Source of the DNA: Pseudomonadota bacterium
GTDB lineage: Bacteria > Pseudomonadota > Gammaproteobacteria > Steroidobacterales > Steroidobacteraceae
Reading direction: 5' to 3'
Length of the DNA stretch: 5,084 bases
Assembly (NCBI GenBank): GCA_021779875.1
Contig: JAJXZV010000386.1
Location: 1 to 5,084 of the forward strand
Position numbers and translations under genes: made by a program. The number at the start of each line of letters is the position of its first letter. Position 1 is the first letter of the stretch. This document shows, piece after piece, positions 1 through 5,084 of the stretch. The notes beneath the pieces were generated by a model that ran no database searches, was not told the DNA's origin, and worked only from the letters and a program-made list of their open reading frames with translations.

Positions 1-2
1 CC

Positions 3-1256
3 GCCGACTGGCGCCAGGACCGGCCGGGGCGACGGCATCGCATCGATCTCGCGGCGCTGCCCGCGCCGTTCGACACGGCCTCCGCGAGCAACAGTTCCCG
101 CGTGGTGCCGGCGCCGCCCGGCGCGCCGCCGCGCGTGCCGAAGGGCTTTCGCATCGAGCGCTTCGCGACCGGGCTCACCGGCCCGCGCAAGATGCTGCTC
201 GCGCCGAACGGCGACGTCCTGGTCACCGAGACCGACGCCGGCCGGATCTCGGTCGTGCAGCCGCGCGCCGACGGCGCGGGCGCGCAGCGGGTCACCGTGT
301 TCGCGGCCGACCTGAAGACGCCGTTCGGCATCGCCTTCGCGCCCGATGCCCGGGAGCCGCGCTGGCTGTACGTGGCCGAAAACCACCGCGTGATCCGCTA
401 CCCGTTCTCGGCGGGCGACCGCGCGCCGCGCGGCCCGCCCGAAGTGGTGGTCGATGCACTGCCCACCGGCGGCCACTACACGCGCGACCTCGCCTTCTCG
501 GCGGACGGCCGGCGGCTGTTCGTATCGATCGGCTCGGCCTCGAACGTCGCCGAGGCCATGTCCAAGAAGACGCCGGCGCAGGCCGCGGCCTGGGAGCGGA
601 CGCACGGGCTCGGCGCCTCGTGGGACGACGAGGCCGACCGGGCCGCGGTGCTGACCGTCGACGTCGAGTCGCCCCGGGGGCTGCGGCCGTTCGCGACCGG
701 CCTGCGCAACTGCGTGAGCCTCACGCGCCAGCCCGCGACCGGCGACCTGTGGTGCACCACCAACGAGCGCGACCGCCTCGGCGACGACCTGGTGCCGGAT
801 TATTCGACCCACCTCGCGGAGGGGTCCTTCTACGGCTGGCCCTGGTACTACTTGGGAGGCCACGAGGATCCGCGCCTGGCCGGCGACCGGCCCGATCTGG
901 CCGCCAGGGTCACGGTGCCGGACGTCCCGTACCAGTCGCACTCCGCGCCGCTCGGCATGACGTTCTACGAGGCGAGCACCGGCGCCTCCGCCTTCCCCCG
1001 GGCGTACGTCGGCGATGCCTTCGTGACCTTCCACGGGTCGTGGAATCGCAGCCTGCGCACCGGCTACAAGCTGGTGCGCGTACCCATGCGCGGCGGCCGG
1101 CCCGCGGGCGGCTACGAGGATTTCGTCACGGGCTTCATCGTCGATGACGGCTCGGTCTGGGGCCGGCCGGTCGCGACCTTGGAGCTCGCCGACGGCTCGC
1201 TGCTCATGAGCGACGACGCCGGCAACCTCATCTGGCGCATCTCACGCGCGCGTTGA
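3..1256 (+). CDS. PQQ-dependent sugar dehydrogenase, sorbosone dehydrogenase-like (5' partial)
   Basis: This is a beta-propeller dehydrogenase of the soluble glucose/sorbosone dehydrogenase family (GSDH-type). The family oxidises sugars or aldoses with PQQ, usually in the periplasm. The reading frame is open to the window edge. The 33 codons before the GTG at 102 read as family sequence (LPAPFDTASASNSSRVVPAP, the usual proline-rich lead-in), so the GTG at 102 is not the true start, and the start with any signal peptide lies upstream. Numbering from that GTG, visible family motifs are GPRKMLLAPNGDVLVTETDAG (28-48, blade 1), GGHYTRDLAFSADG (123-136, with the conserved His), FATGLRN (197-203), NERDRLGDDLVPDY (221-234), EGSFYGWPWYYLGG (240-253) and FHGSWNR (310-316). 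The C-terminus, DDAGNLIWRISR, is a normal family end. Two cysteines (204, 218) flank one propeller hairpin. The last 15 bp overlap the convergent regulator gene. The family is clear; the sugar substrate is not determinable. Confidence 0.9.
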   Translation, partial: ADWRQDRPGRRHRIDLAALPAPFDTASASNSSRVVPAPPGAPPRVPKGFRIERFATGLTGPRKMLLAPNGDVLVTETDAGRISVVQPRADGAGAQRVTVFAADLKTPFGIAFAPDAREPRWLYVAENHRVIRYPFSAGDRAPRGPPEVVVDALPTGGHYTRDLAFSADGRRLFVSIGSASNVAEAMSKKTPAQAAAWERTHGLGASWDDEADRAAVLTVDVESPRGLRPFATGLRNCVSLTRQPATGDLWCTTNERDRLGDDLVPDYSTHLAEGSFYGWPWYYLGGHEDPRLAGDRPDLAARVTVPDVPYQSHSAPLGMTFYEASTGASAFPRAYVGDAFVTFHGSWNRSLRTGYKLVRVPMRGGRPAGGYEDFVTGFIVDDGSVWGRPVATLELADGSLLMSDDAGNLIWRISRAR

Positions 1257-1877
1257 CAGGTAGCGCGCGGCGATCTCCCAGAGCCAGCGCTGGATGGCGC
1301 GCACCTGCGAGGCGGTCGGACGGCGCAGCAGCAGGTCGTCGTCGGGGAACACCAGGCGGATTAACAGGGCGGACTTGACCACCCGGTAGAAGTCGGTGGC
1401 GTTCACGCGGCGGAAGCGCCGCGTCCTGACGCCGGCGCGCAGCACCGCGCGCAGCCGCGCGTGCATGGCGGCGAGCGGTCCGTCCGAGAAATTGTCCTGG
1501 AACGAGCCTCCGGCGGCGAGCTTCACGTACTCCATGCCGCCCTCGGGCGTCGCGAAGTCGACCAGCGCGAGGCGCACGTAGGCCGGATGTGCGAGCTTGA
1601 ACTCGACGAACCGGTCGAGGCCGGCCCGCAGCGCGGCTTCCGGGGCGAGCTTCGGATTCGGCTGGAATTGCCCGGCGAGCAGCCCGATGAACCGCCGCGA
1701 CACCTCGACCAGCACGTCGTCGCGGCTCTGGAAGTGCTTGTAGATGGCCGGCACCTGGACGTCGAGCGGCTCGGCCACGTCGCGCAGCTTGAACCCGTAG
1801 ACGCCCTTCGAGGCGATCAGCCGCTCGACCTCGTCCAGGATCCTCTCACGGGTCGGCAATCCGCCGTTCTTCTTCAT
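1242..1877 (-). CDS. TetR/AcrR-family transcriptional regulator
   Basis: This is a one-component repressor of 211 residues from the chosen start, a normal TetR length. The N-terminal TetR helix-turn-helix covers about residues 9-56: TRERILDEVERLIASKGVYG, then LRDVAEPLDV, then the recognition helix VPAIYKHFQSRDDVL, which carries the diagnostic YKHF. The remaining residues form the variable helical ligand-binding/dimerisation domain, whose ligand cannot be read from sequence. Oddities in the DNA-binding domain are Pro37 and Asp39 (EPLDV), where most members have a non-proline residue and a Gly. I chose the ATG at 1877 because AAGGAT lies 7 nt before it. An ATG at 1886 is possible. The ATG at 1931 gives 229 residues but lacks a clear ribosome site and adds a stretch unlike the family (RARAVRTIWVQAAR). 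The gene is divergent from the permease operon, with a palindromic operator candidate between them, so it probably regulates that operon and itself. Confidence 0.9.
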   Translation of the reverse strand: MKKNGGLPTRERILDEVERLIASKGVYGFKLRDVAEPLDVQVPAIYKHFQSRDDVLVEVSRRFIGLLAGQFQPNPKLAPEAALRAGLDRFVEFKLAHPAYVRLALVDFATPEGGMEYVKLAAGGSFQDNFSDGPLAAMHARLRAVLRAGVRTRRFRRVNATDFYRVVKSALLIRLVFPDDDLLLRRPTASQVRAIQRWLWEIAARYLSTRA

Positions 1878-1884
1878 CGTGCCC

Positions 1885-1890
1885 ATCCTT
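1885..1890 (-). promoter_or_regulatory. Ribosome binding site deciding the TetR gene start
   Basis: On the minus strand AAGGAT precedes the ATG at 1877 by 7 nt. It overlaps an alternative in-frame ATG (1886-1884). This site favours the 211-residue product over the 229-residue reading from 1931, which has no comparable site. Confidence 0.5.
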
Positions 1891-1952
1891 GCCGCCTGCA
1901 CCCAAATGGTGCGAACCGCACGCGCGCGCATCTTGCCAGGCGTGCCGCGCGT

Positions 1953-1980
1953 AGTTTAGTTTATTTATCGGTTAATTCAA
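1953..1980 (-). promoter_or_regulatory. Candidate sigma70-type promoter for the TetR gene
   Basis: Read on the minus strand, TTGAAT (1980-1975) and TAAACT (1958-1953) are separated by 16 nt. Each matches four of six consensus positions (TTGACA, TATAAT). They sit in the only AT-rich stretch of the intergenic region. The -35 element lies in the centre of the 19-bp palindrome, so a repressor bound there would block RNA polymerase, as expected for autorepression. AT-rich DNA gives such matches by chance, so this is tentative. I could not identify a convincing forward promoter for the permease operon: TTGCCA at 1933-1938 with TAGTTT at 1957-1962 (18-nt spacing) is the best pair and is weak. Confidence 0.35.
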
Positions 1981-1987
1981 TTAACCG
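1969..1987. promoter_or_regulatory. Perfect 19-bp palindrome, candidate TetR operator
   Basis: CGGTTAATTCAATTAACCG has two exact 9-bp inverted arms (CGGTTAATT and AATTAACCG) around one central base at 1978. The symmetry stops at 1968/1988. It lies between the divergent regulator and permease genes, 91 bp from the regulator start and 48 bp from the permease start. Size and symmetry fit the 15-20 bp operators bound by TetR dimers, and local regulation from a divergent intergenic site is the commonest TetR arrangement. No T-tract or strong GC stem suits a terminator. That it is bound by the adjacent regulator is inferred. Confidence 0.7.
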
Positions 1988-1990
1988 CCT

Positions 1991-2019
1991 GCGCCGCGGC
2001 GGCCCGGCGCGGGGGGCCG
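1991..2019 (+). promoter_or_regulatory. GC-rich leader with two overlapping hairpins before the permease gene
   Basis: Arms 1991-1996 (GCGCCG) and 2005-2010 (CGGCGC) can form a 6-bp GC stem with an 8-nt loop. Arms 2000-2005 (CGGCCC) and 2014-2019 (GGGCCG) can form another. They share position 2005 and each other's loops, so they cannot both form. The second ends 5 nt before the weak GGGG ribosome site at 2025-2028 and could affect translation initiation. In GC-rich DNA such stems are frequent, so a regulatory role is only a possibility. Confidence 0.2.
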
Positions 2020-2035
2020 TCAGCGGGGTGCACGA

Positions 2036-3436
2036 GTGCCGATCGAGAGCAGATCCATCGATTACGTCGCCGAACGCGAACGCCATGGCCGCGCCGCCGA
2101 CCAGGGGCCGTTCTGGTTCCTCGGCAATTTCCACTTCTTCACGGTGGCCGTCGGCTTCGTGGGCCCGAGCATGGGATTGGGGTTCTGGCCGACCGCCCTC
2201 GCGGGCGCGCTCGGCATCCTGTTCGGCACGGCGTTCGTCGCGTTCCACGCCTCCCAGGGCCCGGAACTCGGCCTGCCGCAGATGATCCAGTCCCGCGCGC
2301 AATTCGGCTTCCGCGGCGTCGTCCTGGTGCTGATCGGCACGATGTTCACCTTCGTCGGCTTCAATGTCGCGAACGCCGTGCTCACCGCCCACGGACTCGA
2401 CGGGATCCTCGGCTGGAGCGAGCCGGCCGTGATCGTGACCGCGTGCGCGCTGAGCGCGACGCTGGCCATCTACGGGCACGACTGGCTGCACCGGATCTTC
2501 CGGTGGTGCCTGTACCTGTGCCTGCCGCTGTACGCCCTGCTGTGTCTCGCCATCGCCGCCGGACGCGTGCCGGCCACGCACCCGGCGGCCGGCGCGTTCA
2601 CCTGGGCCGCCTTCGTCAGCCAGTTCGCCGCGAGCGCGAGCTACAACATCACCTACGCGCCCTCGGTATCGGACTATTCGCGCTACCTGCCGCGCCACAC
2701 GCGCCCGGCGGCCATCATCGCCGCGGTGTTCCTCGGCGCCGCGAGCTCGGCGATCTGGCTGATCACGCTGGGTGCATGGCTCGCCACCCGGCTGGGCGCC
2801 GCCGACGGCCTGGTGGCCCTGCACGACGCGGGCGAGGCGGTACTGCCCGGCTTCGGCGTGGCGCTGGCGCTCGCCTCGGTGGCCGCGCTGGTGGCGACCA
2901 TGGGGCTCAATGCCTACAGCGGCATGCTCACCGTCGTCACCGCCCTGAACTCGCTGTTCGAGGTCTCGCCGACGCCGCGGCTGCGCGTGGCCGGCATCCT
3001 GGTCCCCACGCTCGGCACCATCGGCATCGCCTTCTCGATCAGCGCCGACTCCATCTCCCTGGTGTTCGCGGTGCTGACCATGATGCTGTACCTGCTCGCG
3101 CCTTGGACTTCGATCAATCTGGTCGACTACTTCTTCGTGCGCCGGGGCCGCTACGCCGTCACGCAGTTCTTCCTGCCGCACGGCATCTACGGCGCCTGGG
3201 GAGCGCGCGGCCTGACCGCCTACCTCGCGGGCTTCGCGGCGGCGCTGCCGTTCGTGGTCCTGCCCGATCTGTACACCGGGCCGGCCGCCCGCTGGCTGGG
3301 CGGGGTCGACCTCGGCTGGCTGGTCGGCCTGCTGGTGTCCGGTGGAACCTACCTGCGGTCGTGCCGTTCCTTCGACCCGTCGAGCGAAACGGCCGCCGTC
3401 CTCGAGAGCGAACGAGTGTTGAAGAATGTTGAATAA
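2036..3436 (+). CDS. NCS1-family permease (nucleobase/hydantoin/allantoin-type transporter)
   Basis: This inner-membrane secondary transporter of the nucleobase:cation symporter-1 family normally moves nucleobases, hydantoins, allantoin or vitamins with a proton or sodium ion. The 466 residues suit the family and hydropathy suggests about 12 membrane segments (roughly 29-50, 54-73, 93-117, 130-147, 153-176, 186-207, 225-250, 270-290, 292-308, 316-356, 393-411, 423-440). Family features are the N-terminal QGPFWFLGNFHFF before TM1, GPELGLPQMIQSRAQFGFRG after TM2 (75-94), SDYSRYLP (212-219) and LVDYFFVRRGRY (362-373). The GTG start at 2036 is the only reasonable one: no upstream in-frame start is present, and a weak GGGG lies 7 nt before it. 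It is the first gene of a probable three-gene operon, with the next gene 33 bp downstream. The two catabolic-type hydrolases downstream suggest it imports their substrate. The substrate itself (cytosine, uracil, hydantoin or other) cannot be assigned. Confidence 0.9.
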   Translation: MPIESRSIDYVAERERHGRAADQGPFWFLGNFHFFTVAVGFVGPSMGLGFWPTALAGALGILFGTAFVAFHASQGPELGLPQMIQSRAQFGFRGVVLVLIGTMFTFVGFNVANAVLTAHGLDGILGWSEPAVIVTACALSATLAIYGHDWLHRIFRWCLYLCLPLYALLCLAIAAGRVPATHPAAGAFTWAAFVSQFAASASYNITYAPSVSDYSRYLPRHTRPAAIIAAVFLGAASSAIWLITLGAWLATRLGAADGLVALHDAGEAVLPGFGVALALASVAALVATMGLNAYSGMLTVVTALNSLFEVSPTPRLRVAGILVPTLGTIGIAFSISADSISLVFAVLTMMLYLLAPWTSINLVDYFFVRRGRYAVTQFFLPHGIYGAWGARGLTAYLAGFAAALPFVVLPDLYTGPAARWLGGVDLGWLVGLLVSGGTYLRSCRSFDPSSETAAVLESERVLKNVE

Positions 3437-3458
3437 TGCGCGATTGGTCTTCCACCCC

Positions 3459-3464
3459 AAGGAG
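3459..3464 (+). promoter_or_regulatory. Strong ribosome binding site for the amidinohydrolase gene
   Basis: AAGGAG is followed by 5 nt and the ATG at 3470. It fixes this start, which gives a product beginning MTQLRTRRDEGG. It is the strongest Shine-Dalgarno site in the operon. The 33-bp gap holds no terminator-like hairpin. Confidence 0.75.
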
Positions 3465-3469
3465 CATCC

Positions 3470-4387
3470 ATGACCCAGCTGCGGACCCGGCGCGACGAGG
3501 GAGGCACGCCGCGGCCGGCGCGCTGGGGGGTCGACAGCGAATACGGCACTCTGCGCGACGTGCTGGTCGGCCCGGTCGAGCACTTCACCTGGCAGCCGGG
3601 CAACGCGGTCGCGCAACGCGCCGAGCGGGTCGGGCTGACCTTCGATCACGCGGCGGCTCGACGCCAGTACGAGGAGATGCTCGACGCCTACGCGCGCGCC
3701 GGCGTCACGGTGCACCGCCTGCCGGCCGAGGAGGGGCTCCCCTACCAGATATTCGCGCGCGACAGCAGCGTCATGACGCCGTGGGGCGCGATCATCATGC
3801 AGCTCGAGAAGCCCTACCGCCGCGGCGAGTACGCCGGCGTGCTGCGCTTCTACCTGGAGGCCGGCATCCCCATCTACGACCTGGTGACCGCCGGCAACGC
3901 CGAGGGCGGGGATTTCATGGTGCTCGAGCCCGGCGTCGCCGTGTGCGGCTACTCCGGCGAGCGCTCCATCGAGCCGGCGGTGCGCCAGTTGGCGCGCTGG
4001 TTCGAGGCCGAGGGCTGGGAATTTCACACCTACGCCTTCGACCCGCACTTCCTGCACCTCGACGTGCAGATCGGCATGCTCGCCGAGGGGCTCGCCGTGG
4101 CGTGCGTCGAGGCCGTCGAGCCGCAGCTGATCGAATGGCTGGCATCGAAGCGCATCCGGGTCATCCCGGTTCCGTACGCCGACGCGATGCGCCTCGGCAC
4201 CAACGTGGTCGCGCTCGGCGATGAGCGGGTGCTCGTGCCGGCCTCGAGCAAGAACCTGATCGCCGCTTGCCGCGCCGAGGGCCTGACCGTGTTCGACCCG
4301 GACGTGTCCATGATCGGCAACGGCGGCGGCGCCGTGCATTGCATGTGTCAGGCGTTGAGGCGGGACGATGTCCGGCGAGCGGGATGA
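3470..4387 (+). CDS. Arginine deiminase/DDAH-superfamily amidinohydrolase
   Basis: This cytoplasmic enzyme of the guanidino-group-modifying (amidinotransferase/arginine deiminase/dimethylargininase) superfamily works through a covalent Cys-amidino intermediate to hydrolyse or transfer a guanidino carbon. It has 305 residues, closer to bacterial DDAH-like proteins than to true arginine deiminases of about 410. All catalytic elements are visible: YGTLRDVLVGP in the first strand (25-35), the substrate Asp in IFARDSS (Asp98), EGGDFM with the acid Glu145, HLD with His196 and Asp198, and the nucleophile Cys291 in GGGAVHCMCQALRRD. A second Cys293 follows immediately. The enzyme should therefore be active. 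Likely products are ammonia or an amine plus a ureido compound, if it is a hydrolase. It lies between a permease and an amidase, and its stop overlaps the amidase start by 20 bp, suggesting coupled translation. A named function such as dimethylargininase would be over-reading; amidinotransferase activity is also possible. Confidence 0.85.
   Translation: MTQLRTRRDEGGTPRPARWGVDSEYGTLRDVLVGPVEHFTWQPGNAVAQRAERVGLTFDHAAARRQYEEMLDAYARAGVTVHRLPAEEGLPYQIFARDSSVMTPWGAIIMQLEKPYRRGEYAGVLRFYLEAGIPIYDLVTAGNAEGGDFMVLEPGVAVCGYSGERSIEPAVRQLARWFEAEGWEFHTYAFDPHFLHLDVQIGMLAEGLAVACVEAVEPQLIEWLASKRIRVIPVPYADAMRLGTNVVALGDERVLVPASSKNLIAACRAEGLTVFDPDVSMIGNGGGAVHCMCQALRRDDVRRAG
4356..4360 (+). promoter_or_regulatory. 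Ribosome binding site for the amidase gene, inside the upstream gene
   Basis: TGAGG lies 7 nt before the ATG at 4368, within the last codons of the amidinohydrolase gene. Together with the 20-bp gene overlap it supports the chosen amidase start and coupled translation of the two hydrolases. Confidence 0.6.
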
Positions 4388-5084
4388 ACTCGCCGCCCTG
4401 AGCGCGGTCGAGGCCGTGGCGCGCATGGCGCGCGGCGAACTCACCGCGGAGCGTTATGCCGGGGCGCTGCTCGAGCGCTGCCGGGCGGCGCACGCGCTCA
4501 ACGCCTTCATCACCCTCGATCCCGAACGGGTGCTCGAGGCCGCGCGCGCACGCGACCTCGAACGGCGCGCCGGCGCGGCGCCGGGCCCGTTGTTCGGACT
4601 GCCGATCCCCGTCAAGGACAGCGTCAACACCCGCGACTACCCGACCACGGCGGGCACGCCGGCGTTGCGCGATTTCCGGCCGGCCGCCGATGCGCCCGTG
4701 GTCGCCGCGCTGCGCGCCGCCGGCGCCATCGTGCTCGGCAAGACCAACCTGCACGAACTGTCCTACGGCTGGACCAGCAACAATCTCGCCTACGGGGCCG
4801 TGCGCAATCCCTACGATCCGCGGCGCATTCCCGGCGGCAGCAGCGGCGGAACGGCGGCCGCGGTGGCCGCGCGGCTCGCGCCGCTGGGGGTGGCCGAGGA
4901 CACCGAGGGCTCGATTCGCGTTCCGGCGGCGCTGTGCGGCATCAAGGGATTTCGACCGACCACGGGCCGATACGCGACGGAGGGCTGCGTGCCGATCACC
5001 GCCCTGTTCGACCAGGTGGGCCCCCATGCGCGCAGCGTCGCCGACCTCGTGCTGTTCGACGACGTGGCGGCGGGCGCGCCCGGG
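4368..5084 (+). CDS. Amidase-signature family hydrolase (3' partial)
   Basis: The reading frame from the ATG at 4368 is open to the window end (239 codons); full members have about 450-500, so roughly half is present. Amidase-signature enzymes hydrolyse carboxamides to acid plus ammonia using a Ser-cisSer-Lys triad. All three are visible: Lys83 in LPIPVKDSV, cis-Ser158 in PGGSSGGTAAAVAA, and nucleophile Ser182 in DTEGSIRVPAALCG. The 24-residue spacing of the two serines equals that in fatty acid amide hydrolase. The LGKTNLHELSYGWTSNN segment and GFRPTTGRY are characteristic of mandelamide/indoleacetamide hydrolase-like members, by memory of those families rather than a search. Glu180 replaces the Gly usual in DTGGS. 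There is no signal peptide, so it is cytoplasmic. It starts 20 bp inside the amidinohydrolase gene and is the third gene of the operon, so it probably acts on the same substrate or its product. Confidence 0.88.
   Translation, partial: MSGERDELAALSAVEAVARMARGELTAERYAGALLERCRAAHALNAFITLDPERVLEAARARDLERRAGAAPGPLFGLPIPVKDSVNTRDYPTTAGTPALRDFRPAADAPVVAALRAAGAIVLGKTNLHELSYGWTSNNLAYGAVRNPYDPRRIPGGSSGGTAAAVAARLAPLGVAEDTEGSIRVPAALCGIKGFRPTTGRYATEGCVPITALFDQVGPHARSVADLVLFDDVAAGAPG

Noticed and set aside
102..104. GTG as the start codon of the PQQ dehydrogenase
   Set aside because: The frame is open upstream to position 3, and the preceding 33 codons look like family sequence. No ribosome site or signal peptide follows the GTG.
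1969..1987. The palindrome as a transcription terminator
   Set aside because: The stem is AT-rich with a 1-nt loop and no following T-run, and it lies upstream of both divergent genes rather than after one.
1461..2285. A 274-codon plus-strand open frame across the regulator, the intergenic region and the permease start
   Set aside because: It covers the regulator in antisense and continues out of frame into the permease, with Arg-rich and Ser-rich nonsense sequence and no recognisable domain.
2443..3432. A 329-codon plus-strand frame inside the permease gene
   Set aside because: It is an Arg/Gly/Pro/His-rich +1 shadow of the permease, whose own frame has continuous membrane segments and motifs. 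There is no sign of a frameshift.
3436..4224. A plus-strand frame starting just after the permease stop
   Set aside because: It is an Arg-rich shadow of the amidinohydrolase in another frame. The true start at 3470 has a strong AAGGAG site.
1961..4444. An 827-codon open frame on the minus strand opposite the permease and amidinohydrolase genes
   Set aside because: Its translation is a Gln/Arg/His/Ala/Asp-rich low-complexity string with no domain, and it lies antisense to two clear family proteins. Stop-free antisense frames are expected in very GC-rich coding DNA. It also runs through the palindrome region.
4161..5027. A 288-codon minus-strand open frame opposite the end of the amidinohydrolase gene and the amidase
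   Set aside because: It is antisense to the amidase, whose catalytic motifs are unmistakable, and its composition is typical of a shadow frame.

Overview
The window is uniformly GC-rich, with strong G/C at third codon positions, close gene packing and Shine-Dalgarno-led starts. This suggests a high-GC bacterium, most likely a member of the Pseudomonadota. There is no rRNA, tRNA or other marker that would place it more precisely. I see no mobile element, CRISPR array or RNA gene.

Layout: (1) Positions 3-1256 (+) hold the 3' part of a PQQ-dependent sugar (sorbosone-type) dehydrogenase gene whose true start lies before the window. (2) A TetR-family regulator (1242-1877, -) converges on it, and the two genes overlap by 15 bp at their 3' ends. 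(3) A 158-bp divergent intergenic region (1878-2035) contains an AT-rich island of about 27% GC with a perfect 19-bp palindrome (9-1-9), a likely TetR-type operator, followed by a GC-rich leader able to form hairpins. (4) Three co-directional genes run rightward: an NCS1-family nucleobase/hydantoin-type permease (2036-3436), an amidinohydrolase of the arginine deiminase/DDAH superfamily (3470-4387), and an amidase-signature hydrolase (4368 to the window end, 3' truncated). The gaps are 33 bp and then a 20-bp overlap, so they look like one operon.

Working model (inference): the TetR protein binds the palindrome and controls both itself and the divergent operon in response to a small molecule. 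The permease imports a nitrogen-rich compound, the cysteine amidinohydrolase hydrolyses a guanidino/amidino group, and the serine amidase releases ammonia or a carboxylate from an amide. Each family is well known. The substrate and the combination of the three as one pathway cannot be named from sequence alone and are the main point of interest. The dehydrogenase is convergent and probably unrelated to this operon.
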